NCBI RefSeq assembly: GCF_004114995.1
Contig: NZ_SDJP01000021.1
Location: 1 to 59,019, forward strand
Length of the DNA: 59,019 nt
Direction: 5' to 3'
Source of the DNA: Halorubrum amylolyticum
GTDB taxonomy: Archaea; Halobacteriota; Halobacteria; Halobacteriales; Haloferacaceae
The notes under the pieces are model-generated. The model had not been told where the DNA came from and searched no databases. It saw nothing but the letters and a program-made list of their open reading frames with translations. Position numbers and translations under genes: made by a program. This document shows, piece by piece, positions 1 through 7,774 of the stretch. Each line of letters begins with the position of its first letter. Position 1 is the first letter of the stretch.

Positions 1-66
1 TCATCGGGAGCATACTCCCACTTACAGCCCACGGACACCGCGTCCGTGGGCTATTTTCATGTGTAG
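1..66 (+). mobile_element. Possible 3' end of an IS200/IS605-type (TnpB) element
   Basis: The first 66 bases form an open frame of 21 codons ending in TAG at 64-66, so it could be the C-terminus of a protein starting outside the window. Two hairpins lie inside it: a 5-bp stem (GGGAG/CTCCC) near 7-19 and an 11-bp perfect stem at 26-52. Haloarchaeal IS200/IS605-family elements and their TnpB genes typically end in such hairpins, where the overlapping guide RNA also ends. The assignment rests on structure and a vague resemblance only, because the gene body is outside the window. It could also be a plain terminator of an unrelated gene. Confidence 0.3.
26..52 (+). terminator. Perfect 11-bp hairpin followed by a T-rich tract
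   Basis: The arms AGCCCACGGAC (26-36) and GTCCGTGGGCT (42-52) are fully complementary around a 5-nt loop, and ATTTTCAT follows. It could be a transcription terminator for a gene to the left, or the terminal hairpin of an IS200/IS605-type element. Confidence 0.5.
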
Positions 67-97
67 CGAGCGGCCACACCACCACACCCGACCGCTA

Positions 98-107
98 GGC
101 TTAAACG
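98..107 (+). promoter_or_regulatory. TATA box of tRNA-Cys
   Basis: The sequence GGCTTAAACG lies about 25-30 nt before the first base of tRNA-Cys at 132, the usual archaeal TATA spacing. Confidence 0.5.
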
Positions 108-131
108 CTCGACTGCGGTACGTTCGATAGC

Positions 132-207
132 GCCAAGGTGGCAGAGTCTGGTCAGACGCAGCGGCCTGCAGAGCCGCCCAACGCCGGTTCAAATCCGGCC
201 CTTGGCT
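132..207 (+). tRNA. tRNA-Cys (anticodon GCA)
   Basis: A full cloverleaf can be drawn. The acceptor stem is GCCAAGG (132-138) with CCTTGGC (200-206), followed by U73, the expected discriminator base for tRNA-Cys. The anticodon stem GCGGC/GCCGC encloses the loop CTGCAGA with anticodon GCA. The T-arm carries the canonical GGTTCAAATCC. CCA is not encoded. A TATA-like box precedes the gene by about 25-30 nt. Confidence 0.95.
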
Positions 208-272
208 TTCCTTCGAACTCCGAGGTCCGGTCGCTCGGTGAGTCGGGCGGTCGACTACTATTCGGCGTCGTC

Positions 273-1076
273 TCAGAGGTCGCCCGCGTCGAGCACTTCG
301 TGCGGGATGTTTTCGTCGCGGAGCCGCGCGGTGTGTTGCGGCAGTTGGTCGGCCGTAACCACCAGTAACACGTCCAGTCCCCGCACTGCGGCCTCGGCGA
401 CGGCGTCGGCCGTCCCGAACCGGATGTCCGGGCGCGCGTCCGCCCGCGTCGCGAGCGCGTATGCTTCGGTTCCGGCGACGGCGAGGAGGCTCTCCGGGGT
501 CAGGGTTTCCGTGAGCACCTCGGTGTTCACCGACTCGGTGTCCGTGACGGCCGGGACGGGGAGTACCGTGACGTACCCGGTGTCGTAGTCGACCACGCCG
601 TCGAAGTCGGCGACACCGACGGCGTCGCCCGCCGTGGCGGCGGTGACGGTGACGGCCGTCGCCGTCCCGCCCGCGGGGTTCGCGTGGAGGACGCCGTTGC
701 GCATGACGAGACCGACGTTGCTCCCCTCGGAGACGTCGTCTATCGCGATCGCGGCGTCGACGTCGACGCTGCCGAGGACGTCCGAGCTGACGCGGTCGAG
801 GTACGCTTCGAGGCTGTCGGTCCGAGAGATCAGCCAGTCGACGCCCTCCTTCGTCACCTCGTAGCGTCCCCGACCTTCCTTCTGGACGTAGTCGTGCTCC
901 ACGAGGTCCCTGACGTAGTCGCTGACGGCCTGCGATGTCACGCCGATCGCGTCGGCGATCTCCGTTTGGCTCACCGCGGGCTGTCGGGCGGCGATCTCAA
1001 CCAGAACTTGGTACCGCGTCGCGTCGCGCTTGCTGTCGAGGACTTCCGGTGGCGCCGCCCCGTCGGGATCTGTCAT
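273..1076 (-). CDS. Winged-helix (MarR-like) transcriptional regulator
   Basis: The 267-residue protein starts with a winged-helix DNA-binding domain at about residues 15-85: an AVSQTEIADAIGVTSQAVSDY helix-turn-helix followed by a wing ending in GRGRYEVTKEG. The remaining 180 residues contain no motif I recognise and may be a ligand-sensing or dimerisation domain; they are rich in Val, Ala and Thr. The start codon is ATG at 1076, and an ACTTTAAT-like TATA sequence lies about 25 nt upstream, suggesting a leaderless transcript. It follows tRNA-Cys convergently and is divergent from the membrane protein at 1377. The target genes are unknown. Such stand-alone regulators are common in haloarchaea. 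Confidence 0.8.
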   Translation of the reverse strand: MTDPDGAAPPEVLDSKRDATRYQVLVEIAARQPAVSQTEIADAIGVTSQAVSDYVRDLVEHDYVQKEGRGRYEVTKEGVDWLISRTDSLEAYLDRVSSDVLGSVDVDAAIAIDDVSEGSNVGLVMRNGVLHANPAGGTATAVTVTAATAGDAVGVADFDGVVDYDTGYVTVLPVPAVTDTESVNTEVLTETLTPESLLAVAGTEAYALATRADARPDIRFGTADAVAEAAVRGLDVLLVVTADQLPQHTARLRDENIPHEVLDAGDL

Positions 1077-1376
1077 TGCCGGTGTTCGGCGGCGCGCAAT
1101 TAAAGTACTGTTGCAGACCTCTCCGTCAGGGAGCGTCTTTCGACCGATCGACGACTCTAGTGAAGATTCTATTGTACCGGATCAGTCTTGATTGTTCGCT
1201 GTTCGCGTTTACTTGCGCTCTCTCGGGAGTTCGTTCGCCGCCACTGACCCGGTGGGCCGCCGCCACGGATCGGGGTCCGTCGAACCGCGTCGATCGATGC
1301 CGCTCCCCGACGCCGTTTCGCGCTTCGGGAGCACGGCTTAGTAACCGTTATACACCGGGTGACCCATGCTGGAACT

Positions 1377-2231
1377 ATGCAACGACGCGCTGTGGCCGTG
1401 TACGCCGCGCTCTTCCTTCTCGTTGCGGGCGTGGCCGGTGTGCTCACTGTGACGGCTGAGAGTCCGGAGGTCGCGTTCGAGAACCCCGATCTCGAACTGT
1501 CCTCCGGTGACACGTTCGAAGTGGACGGCGCGGAGTACGCCGTCGCCGACATCTCCGAGGTCGAAGAGGGTGGTGGCGGCCACGGTGGAAGCGCCGAGAC
1601 CTCGATCGTGGCGACGATCGAACGGGGGGTCACGGTAGAGCAGTCCGAGTCCTGGGGGAACGGGTCCACGGTCACCGTCGACGACCGCGAGTGGACCGTT
1701 GAGATCACCGGAGACGACCCGTCTGCGTTCACGCTCGTCGAAGTGCTTGACCGGCAGGCGATCCTCGAATCCGACGACGCCGCGGACAACGAGACCGTCG
1801 AGCGCGACGACGGCGAGTACGTCGCGGTCACCGAGGACGGTGAGACGACTCTCGTCCCGGCGGACGAGTACTTCCCGGCCCCCGAGGAGCAGTCGTACGC
1901 GACGGGTGACTCCTTCGAGTACGACGGACAGTCCGTGACCGTCGATCAGGTCGCCACTGATCAGGCTGTTATCGTCTGGGAGGGAACCCAGACCAACTCG
2001 ATCGAGGTCGAAGAGGAGTCCACGGTGACGCTCGGTGAGACGGACTTCGTCGCGAACTTCCCGGACGCGTCTACGCTGACGATGTCGAGCGACATCGAGG
2101 GGTACGAGGCGCAGGTCTCGGAGATCGATCGGTTCGAACAGTACAACTCCGGGCTGACGCGCGTGGTGATCCTCGCGCTGTTCTCGGTCGTGCTCCTGCT
2201 CGCGGCGGCGTTCGTCCCCTCGCGGTACTGA
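1377..2231 (+). CDS. Membrane-anchored extracellular protein, haloarchaeal hypothetical
   Basis: This 284-residue protein has one hydrophobic segment near the N-terminus (about residues 5-24, AVYAALFLLVAGVAGVLTV) and one at the C-terminus (about 260-280, VVILALFSVVLLLAAAF). The intervening 230 residues are very acidic and hydrophilic, so an extracellular domain held by one or two membrane segments is the likely topology. A Gly/His patch lies around residue 70. A GTG 18 bases upstream is in frame, but the ATG at 1377 puts the hydrophobic segment right at the N-terminus, as expected. No catalytic motif was recognised; a cell-surface or stress role would be speculation. Confidence 0.7.
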   Translation: MQRRAVAVYAALFLLVAGVAGVLTVTAESPEVAFENPDLELSSGDTFEVDGAEYAVADISEVEEGGGGHGGSAETSIVATIERGVTVEQSESWGNGSTVTVDDREWTVEITGDDPSAFTLVEVLDRQAILESDDAADNETVERDDGEYVAVTEDGETTLVPADEYFPAPEEQSYATGDSFEYDGQSVTVDQVATDQAVIVWEGTQTNSIEVEEESTVTLGETDFVANFPDASTLTMSSDIEGYEAQVSEIDRFEQYNSGLTRVVILALFSVVLLLAAAFVPSRY

Positions 2232-2364
2232 TCTCCGGCCCCGATCGGCCCTCTCGGTTCGCGGTGTCTGTTCGGTTTCCGTCTCCGTTCTCGGCGCGGT
2301 ATCGCCTCTCCGCAGAGCGCGTCGCGACCGGCAACCTATACTCTTCGGACCCGTTGCGGGGCGT

Positions 2365-2574
2365 ATGATCGAGACCGCGGAGAAAGTCCGCCAGCTCGCC
2401 CCCCACTGGGGCGTGATGTTCGTCGCGATGTTCGTCGTGTTGGCGCTCGTCGAGCGCGTCGTCGGATCGCTATCCGTTCTCCCGTCGATGCTTCTCGTGT
2501 TCGCCGTCGCGTTCGGCTATCCGGTCGTCGTCCGGGCGCTCGGCGTTGCCCCGCCGGTGTGGCAGCGGTCCTAG
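2365..2574 (+). CDS. Small two-helix membrane protein
   Basis: The 69-residue protein has two predicted transmembrane helices (about residues 15-33 and 37-56) and a short basic C-terminus. A CTATACTC-like TATA sequence lies about 25-30 nt before the ATG. No family or function was recognised. It is followed by another small membrane-protein gene on the opposite strand (2619-2765), and the two genes converge. Confidence 0.65.
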   Translation: MIETAEKVRQLAPHWGVMFVAMFVVLALVERVVGSLSVLPSMLLVFAVAFGYPVVVRALGVAPPVWQRS

Positions 2575-2618
2575 CCTCTCCGTCTGGCGGACCCCGTCTC
2601 CGGGTCGGGCCCTCGCGG

Positions 2619-2765
2619 TCACTCCTCGGCGGAGTCTCGGAACGGGGCCGCGAGCCGCCGGCCGTACGTGGCCGAAACGACGCCGAGAACGAACGAGACG
2701 ACCGCGGCGATCGCGATCCACAGGGTGTTCGGATGTTCGAGTCCGGAGTGTAGCAGTATCTCCAT
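2619..2765 (-). CDS. Small single-helix membrane protein (48 residues)
   Basis: An ATG at 2765 opens a 48-codon frame ending in TGA at 2619-2621. The product starts MEILLHSGLEHPNTLW, contains one hydrophobic helix (IAIAAVVSFVLGVVSA, about residues 17-32), a basic cluster (YGRR), and ends acidic (FRDSAEE). Composition, codon choice and the basic-after-helix topology look like a real haloarchaeal small membrane protein. The function is unknown. Confidence 0.6.
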   Translation of the reverse strand: MEILLHSGLEHPNTLWIAIAAVVSFVLGVVSATYGRRLAAPFRDSAEE

Positions 2766-2922
2766 GCCTCCCGGTTCGCGCTGTCCGGATTAAGGGGTTC
2801 GCTTCGGCGTCGACGCTGCTTCGGGCGCGATGTTCGATCCCCTCCGCGCCCGCTTTTCCGGCGCCACCGACGCTCGACCGGATAACACCGATGTCAGCCG
2901 GTGGCTCGGCGGTCCCTTTCGC

Positions 2923-2929
2923 TTTTATA
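2923..2929 (+). promoter_or_regulatory. TATA box for the VOC gene
   Basis: TTTTATA at 2923-2929 is 24-30 nt before the ATG at 2953, so transcription probably begins at or next to the start codon (leaderless mRNA). Confidence 0.6.
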
Positions 2930-2952
2930 CGTGTTCGTCTCGTATCGGTGGT

Positions 2953-3567
2953 ATGAGCGACGAAGACGCGGCTCCGGTCACGCCGGAGCGCCCGGACGCA
3001 CCGTTCCACACCACCGGCACCGACCACATCACCGTCTGGGGGAGCAACGAAGCCGACACGATCGCGTTCTACCGCGACCTGCTCGGCATGCCGCTCGTCC
3101 TCCGCCAGCCGAACCTCGACGACCCCTCGCAGACGCACCTGTTCTTCGACACCGGCGACGGTCGCATCCTGACGTTCTTCGTGAGCGACGACCGTCCCTC
3201 GGCCCGCGGCCAGCGCGCCGGCACCGGCGCGGTCCACCACCTCTGTTTCAGCGTCGAGCCTGACGAGTACGAGGAGATCATGGAGGCGCTCGAAGAGGCC
3301 GGCAAGGGATACAACGTGTTCGACCGGGGGATATTCCACTCTATCTACACGCAGGACAACAACGGCCTCGTCATCGAACTCTCCGCCGACAAGTACGAGA
3401 TCCCCGACGACCGCAAGGGCGAGGTGCTCGCGACCGCCCAGCGCCTCCGCGAGGAGGACGGCGCCGACTTCGCGCAGGACCGCCACATGAAGGGTGCCTT
3501 AGAGGAGCTCGGCCTCCCCGTGAAGAAGCACGACCTGCCCGACGCGGACGCGGGCGTCGGCGTATGA
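2953..3567 (+). CDS. VOC (glyoxalase/dioxygenase fold) family protein
   Basis: The 204-residue protein has the vicinal-oxygen-chelate pattern: TTGTDHITVWG near residue 25 supplies a first metal-ligand His, then FYRDLLGMPLVLRQ, HHLCFSV near residue 97, and GLVIELSAD near 140 supplies the Glu ligand. The first beta-alpha-beta module pairs with a second around residues 92-145; a C-terminal tail of about 60 residues is charged. Members act as glyoxalases, extradiol dioxygenases or resistance proteins, and the substrate cannot be told here. Its stop overlaps the start of the esterase gene (ATGA), so the two genes are probably co-transcribed and translationally coupled, as ring-cleavage-like proteins and esterases often are. 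Confidence 0.85.
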   Translation: MSDEDAAPVTPERPDAPFHTTGTDHITVWGSNEADTIAFYRDLLGMPLVLRQPNLDDPSQTHLFFDTGDGRILTFFVSDDRPSARGQRAGTGAVHHLCFSVEPDEYEEIMEALEEAGKGYNVFDRGIFHSIYTQDNNGLVIELSADKYEIPDDRKGEVLATAQRLREEDGADFAQDRHMKGALEELGLPVKKHDLPDADAGVGV

Positions 3568-4262
3568 GCCGGGGATCGCCGCACGCGGGCGACGACCCGC
3601 ACGCGGACGAGCCGCTGGTGACCGCCGGCACCGCGATTGAGGCGGCAGACGCCGCCGTCGTCCTCGTCCACGGCCGCGGCGCGACCGCGCGGAGCATCGT
3701 CGAGTTCGGGGAAGAGGTCGCCGGCGACCGCGAGGTCGCGCTCCTCGCGCCGCAGGCGGCGGCGAACACGTGGTACCCGAACTCCTTCCTCGCGCCGGTC
3801 GCGGACAACGAGCCGGGCCGGAGTTCCGGGCTGCGGGCGGTCGGTCGCGCGGTCGGGACCGCGACGGACGCGGGAATTCCGGCCGAACGGGTCGTCGTCG
3901 TCGGCTTCTCGCAGGGCGCCTGCCTCGCGAGCGAGTTCGTCGCGCGGAACCCCGCTCGGTACGGCGGGCTCGCGGTCCTGAGCGGCGGGCTCATCGGCGA
4001 GTCGATCGATCTCGACGGCTACGTCTCCGACGCGGCGGCCGCGATCGATGGCGACGCCGCCGACGCGCTCGCGGGGACGCCGGCGTTCCTCGGCTGCAGC
4101 GACGTCGACCCGCACATTCCGGAGGAGCGGGTCCACGAGACCGCCGAGGTCTTGGAGGCGCTCGGCGGCGACGTCGAGACCCGGATCTACGAGGGGATGG
4201 GTCACGGGATCAACGAGGAGGAGACGGCGTCCGTCTCCGAGATGGTCGCGGATATGGCGTAG
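3564..4262 (+). CDS. Alpha/beta hydrolase, phospholipase/carboxylesterase type
   Basis: This 232-residue protein belongs to the YpfH/carboxylesterase group of alpha/beta hydrolases. It shows the oxyanion-region HGRGATARS near residue 36, the nucleophile elbow GFSQG (Ser near residue 116), an Asp in CSDVDPHIP near 180, and the catalytic His in GMGHGINEEE near 213. The length is normal for the family. The ATG at 3564 overlaps the upstream VOC stop by four bases, indicating coupling. The substrate is probably a small ester, but this is not determined by the sequence. Confidence 0.88.
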   Translation: MSRGSPHAGDDPHADEPLVTAGTAIEAADAAVVLVHGRGATARSIVEFGEEVAGDREVALLAPQAAANTWYPNSFLAPVADNEPGRSSGLRAVGRAVGTATDAGIPAERVVVVGFSQGACLASEFVARNPARYGGLAVLSGGLIGESIDLDGYVSDAAAAIDGDAADALAGTPAFLGCSDVDPHIPEERVHETAEVLEALGGDVETRIYEGMGHGINEEETASVSEMVADMA

Positions 4263-4307
4263 GGCCGCGGTCGTTCGCGACCGAGCGCGCCGTTTCTCGA
4301 CCGCCAG

Positions 4308-6395
4308 TCACGCCAGCCAGTCGTCCGGTTTCGTGTCGTAGTCGATCTCGTCGGCCGCGATCCGCGCTCTGATCTCCGGATCGAGGTCGTGTTCGGTCAC
4401 CTCGCCGCCGTCGTACTGGAAGCGCACGCCGACCTCCTCGCCCTCCGGCTCGGTGCCCCGCCGCTTGGCGCGGCGGAGCGCCTCGTCGGAGTACTCGACG
4501 CGGATCGTCGCGAGGTTCACCGGGCGACCCCACAGCTCGAAGACGCGCTCCAAGGTCGCCTTCGCGGACTCCTCGTCGAGAGGGACCCCGTTGTACCGGT
4601 GGCCCAGGAGGAGTTCTCCCCGGTTCCGGTAGTTGCCGTCGAGCACGACGACCGTCGGCTTCCCGAAGTTCGTGAAGCGCAACAGGAGCTTCTTCCGCAC
4701 GTCGTCGGCGTCGACGCTGGCGACCCGGTGCTCCTCGGCCGCCCGGCTGTACTCGTAGGTGAAGTAGTTCCCCTCGCGCACGAACTCGTCGGTGAGGAAC
4801 GCGTCGATGAACGTCACGTCGTTGTGGCTCTCGCGGACCTCGAGCATCCGGTCCCAGCCGGCCGCGCGGTCCGCGTCGGCGAGCGCCTCGTCGACGGTCG
4901 CGTACCGGTCGACGTCGAACATGTACCGCGCGCGCTCGGCCAGCGTCTCCCGCGAGACGTTCCGAAGGGCGCCTCGGTGTTCCGGCCGCGAGAGGACGTA
5001 GTGGCGCTCGGCGAGCCCCTCGCGCGTGAGCAGTTTCCACGGGTACCGCTCGATGTCCGGGCCGGCGTCGGGATCGGTCTCGCCGCCGTCGCCGCCGGAC
5101 GCCGGATGGTCACCGCTCCGGGCCGACAGCGCCCGGTCGACCGCCTCGGCGTCGACGCGGGGGTCGCCGTCGGCGGCGAGGTCCGCGAGTTCGTCGAGCG
5201 TCGCCGGTCCCGCCCCGGCGATCGCGGGCTGCGGTTCGAGCGCGTCGGCGACCTCGTCGAGGTCGACCCGCGAGTGGAAGTTCTCGGGCGTCACCCCCTC
5301 GACGCGGAGCAGCCTGTCGATCACGTCGCGGCGGGCGGCCCGCAGCTCCACGTGGGTCCACAGCTCGAACCCGAGCTTGTAGGGGTTGACCCCGGGCGAG
5401 CCGAGCACCCGCGACATGTGGTCGGCGTACGTGAGGAACTCGTCGGGGCCGGCGAACCCCTCGCCGCCCATCATAACGGATTCCCAATATGTTGCCCATC
5501 CCTCGTTGAGCACCTTCGTCTGCTTCTGTCCCGCGAAGTAGTACGCCTCCTCGCGGAGCGCGTCGATGACGGTCGTCTCCCACGGCTCGCGGTCGACCGC
5601 CTTCCCGCTGTCGGGGTCGTACCGCTTCCCGTGGTCGCGCAGGAACGCGAGCACGTCCGGGCGCGGCTCCTCGGGCTCGACGCCCTCGCCTCTGGCTTCG
5701 AGCCACTCGTCGTCGAACACGTCGCGGCGCACCTCCTCGGAGAGGTCCAGCTCCGCGATTCGGTCCTCGATCGCCGCGAGCGCGTCGTCGTCGGGGTCGT
5801 TCACGTCCTCCGCGATCCCCGGCTTCTCGACCGACCGCGCGGCGTCGATCGGGCTGTGCTGGTCGATCGTGTCCTCCAACGCGGTCACGGCGTCGATCAG
5901 GCGCTCGACCTCGTCTCGCTCGACCCCGGGGCGGTCGGCGATCGCAGCGATCCGGTCGGCGTTGCGCTCCAGCCGCGCCGCGGCGTTCGGGCCGCCCTCG
6001 CCGCGGTCGGCGTACAGCCCGAACCACCCGTTGTTCGCGAAGAAGTCGGCGTGCGCCTCGACGTGGGTGATCACGGCCTTCTGGTCGGCCGCCGAGTTCG
6101 ACTCCTGCAGGAACGCGTGGCTCGGGTCGTCGTTGTTGACGATCTCGAACGCCTTCCCGAGCCCGTGGCGGTCCAACTTCGCCTGCCGCTCGTAGTTCAT
6201 CCCCCAGCGCCAGTGGGGGTACCGCCGCTGGAACCCTCCGTACGCGATCAGCTCGTTCATCTCGTCGTGATCGACCACCCAGTACCGGACCGGATACGGC
6301 TCCAGCCCGAGCCGTTCGGCGAGTTCGCGGGCCTCCTCGGCGGGCTCGTCGAGCGATTCCGCCTCGCGTTTCGCCTCCACGCGCTCGTCTCTCAT
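4308..6395 (-). CDS. SpoVR family protein
   Basis: The 695-residue product matches the SpoVR/YcgB family: an N-terminal [20 protein letters not shown] start, the conserved HxxxH-like region around [15 protein letters not shown] (about residue 130), [10 protein letters not shown] (about 300) and a C-terminal [17 protein letters not shown] block. Bacterial members are about 470-510 residues; this one is longer owing to acidic insertions around residues 150-240 and 390-450. The biochemical function is unresolved. It is the last gene of the PrkA-PrkA-DUF444-SpoVR operon; its ATG overlaps the DUF444 stop by four bases (ATGA). E. coli yeaG/yeaH and ycgB respond to stress and starvation, so a stress role is a reasonable inference. 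Confidence 0.92.
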   Translation of the reverse strand: MRDERVEAKREAESLDEPAEEARELAERLGLEPYPVRYWVVDHDEMNELIAYGGFQRRYPHWRWGMNYERQAKLDRHGLGKAFEIVNNDDPSHAFLQESNSAADQKAVITHVEAHADFFANNGWFGLYADRGEGGPNAAARLERNADRIAAIADRPGVERDEVERLIDAVTALEDTIDQHSPIDAARSVEKPGIAEDVNDPDDDALAAIEDRIAELDLSEEVRRDVFDDEWLEARGEGVEPEEPRPDVLAFLRDHGKRYDPDSGKAVDREPWETTVIDALREEAYYFAGQKQTKVLNEGWATYWESVMMGGEGFAGPDEFLTYADHMSRVLGSPGVNPYKLGFELWTHVELRAARRDVIDRLLRVEGVTPENFHSRVDLDEVADALEPQPAIAGAGPATLDELADLAADGDPRVDAEAVDRALSARSGDHPASGGDGGETDPDAGPDIERYPWKLLTREGLAERHYVLSRPEHRGALRNVSRETLAERARYMFDVDRYATVDEALADADRAAGWDRMLEVRESHNDVTFIDAFLTDEFVREGNYFTYEYSRAAEEHRVASVDADDVRKKLLLRFTNFGKPTVVVLDGNYRNRGELLLGHRYNGVPLDEESAKATLERVFELWGRPVNLATIRVEYSDEALRRAKRRGTEPEGEEVGVRFQYDGGEVTEHDLDPEIRARIAADEIDYDTKPDDWLA

Positions 6396-7774
6396 CGGTC
6401 CTCACCCCCGTCGATCCGCCCGCTCGTCGCCCCGCCGGGGGTCGCCCCCCTGTCGCCCTCCGCCTCCGTACTGAGGATCTCGTAGATGGCGTCGGTCACG
6501 TCGTCGGGCTCCGAGACGCGCGCGACGGCGACGTCGTCGGCGTCGCCGAGCGCCTCCTCCACCTCGTCTGCGTGGCGCGCGTTCGGCGCGGCGCCGCCCG
6601 GCTGGGTCTCCACGTACGCGTGGAGGTTGGCGTCGATCGACTCCATCATCGGGATCACCGCGTCGGTCGTGTCGCTGCCGGCGTTCTCGGAGTCGCCCGC
6701 GGCGAACACGTAGCGGTTCCACTCGCTGTACGGGTACTCCTCGAGGATCTCCGCGACCAGCTCGTAGGCGCTGGAGATCCGGGTCCCGCCGCCCGACTGA
6801 ATCCCGAAGAACTCCTCGCGGTCGACCTCCCACGCCTCCGCGTCGTGGACGACGTAGCGGAACTCCGCGGCGTCGTACTTCCCGGTCAGGTACCAGTCCA
6901 TCGGGGTGAACACGCGCTCGACCAGCTCGCGTTTCGTCTCGCGCATCGAGCCCGACGCGTCTCGGACGTTCACCACGACGACGTTGCGTTCGCGCTTCTC
7001 GATCACCTCCGGGTGGCGGAACCGTTCGTCCTCCCGCCGGAAGGGGACGCTGTCGAGCCCCTCCCGGCGGATTCGGTGCGCTGTGGGCTCGCGGTCGACC
7101 TCCTCGTCGAGCGCGTCGAAGCTCTGCCACCGATCCAGCGACTCCGCGGGCTCGCCGTGCTCCTCGGCGAGGGTCGCGGCCGCGTCGGCGATCCACGCCC
7201 GCGAGACGGGAACCTCCTGGTCGCGCGCCCACGCGAACACGTCGTCGACGTCGGCGCCCGCGACGAACAGCCCCTCGCGGACGTACGCCTCGTCGAAGTC
7301 GGTCGCGAGGTGGCGCTTCAGCCCGCGCTTGAAGAACTCGTCGACGTCGAGGGTCCCCCGCGGGCCGGCGCGGGCGGTGTCGGTGAAGTCGCCCTCCACC
7401 TCCTCGACCACGCGTTTCCCCTTCGGTTCGAGGTCGAGCCCCAGCTCCTCGTCGAGCTCGCGCGCGAACTCCTCCGGGTCCATCTCGTAGTACTCGTGTT
7501 CGCCGCCCTCCTCGCCGGGGTCGCCTTCCTCGTCGCCGCCGGGCTCGGGATCGACCGGCTGGCCGGGCTGCGGCTGGCCCTCCTGTCCCTGCCCGACGCC
7601 GCCGGCCGCCCGCCGGTCGTACTCGAACTCCGGGAGGTCGACGATCTTCACCGGAATCCGGACCCGGTCGGGGTCGGAGCCGCCCAGGTCGCCGTGGCTG
7701 ATGAACTCCGCGAGGTCCTCGCGGCGCTTTTCGCCGGCCTCGCGGAAGCGCTCGCGGTCCTCGGTCAGTCCCAC
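6392..7774 (-). CDS. DUF444 / UPF0229 (YeaH/YhbH-type) vWA-like protein
   Basis: The 460-residue protein starts with the typical [18 protein letters not shown] segment, has a Gly/Pro/Glu-rich linker (about residues 56-95), and a C-terminal von Willebrand A-like domain. Its MIDAS motif DASGSM is at about residues 272-277 and a [11 protein letters not shown] block supplies the later Thr. A GTG at 7774 is chosen as start because it overlaps the upstream kinase stop and reproduces the family N-terminus; the frame stays open far upstream, but that part is antisense-like noise. Bacterial YeaH is always encoded next to YeaG (PrkA), and the pair is thought to act as a unit. Here it sits between the second PrkA-type gene and SpoVR. 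Confidence 0.9.
   Translation of the reverse strand: MGLTEDRERFREAGEKRREDLAEFISHGDLGGSDPDRVRIPVKIVDLPEFEYDRRAAGGVGQGQEGQPQPGQPVDPEPGGDEEGDPGEEGGEHEYYEMDPEEFARELDEELGLDLEPKGKRVVEEVEGDFTDTARAGPRGTLDVDEFFKRGLKRHLATDFDEAYVREGLFVAGADVDDVFAWARDQEVPVSRAWIADAAATLAEEHGEPAESLDRWQSFDALDEEVDREPTAHRIRREGLDSVPFRREDERFRHPEVIEKRERNVVVVNVRDASGSMRETKRELVERVFTPMDWYLTGKYDAAEFRYVVHDAEAWEVDREEFFGIQSGGGTRISSAYELVAEILEEYPYSEWNRYVFAAGDSENAGSDTTDAVIPMMESIDANLHAYVETQPGGAAPNARHADEVEEALGDADDVAVARVSEPDDVTDAIYEILSTEAEGDRGATPGGATSGRIDGGEDR

Noticed and set aside
4389..6485. A 698-codon open frame on the plus strand, antisense to the SpoVR gene
   Set aside because: Very high G+C DNA gives long antisense frames. The composition is unlike a haloarchaeal protein, while the SpoVR frame on the minus strand has recognisable family motifs.
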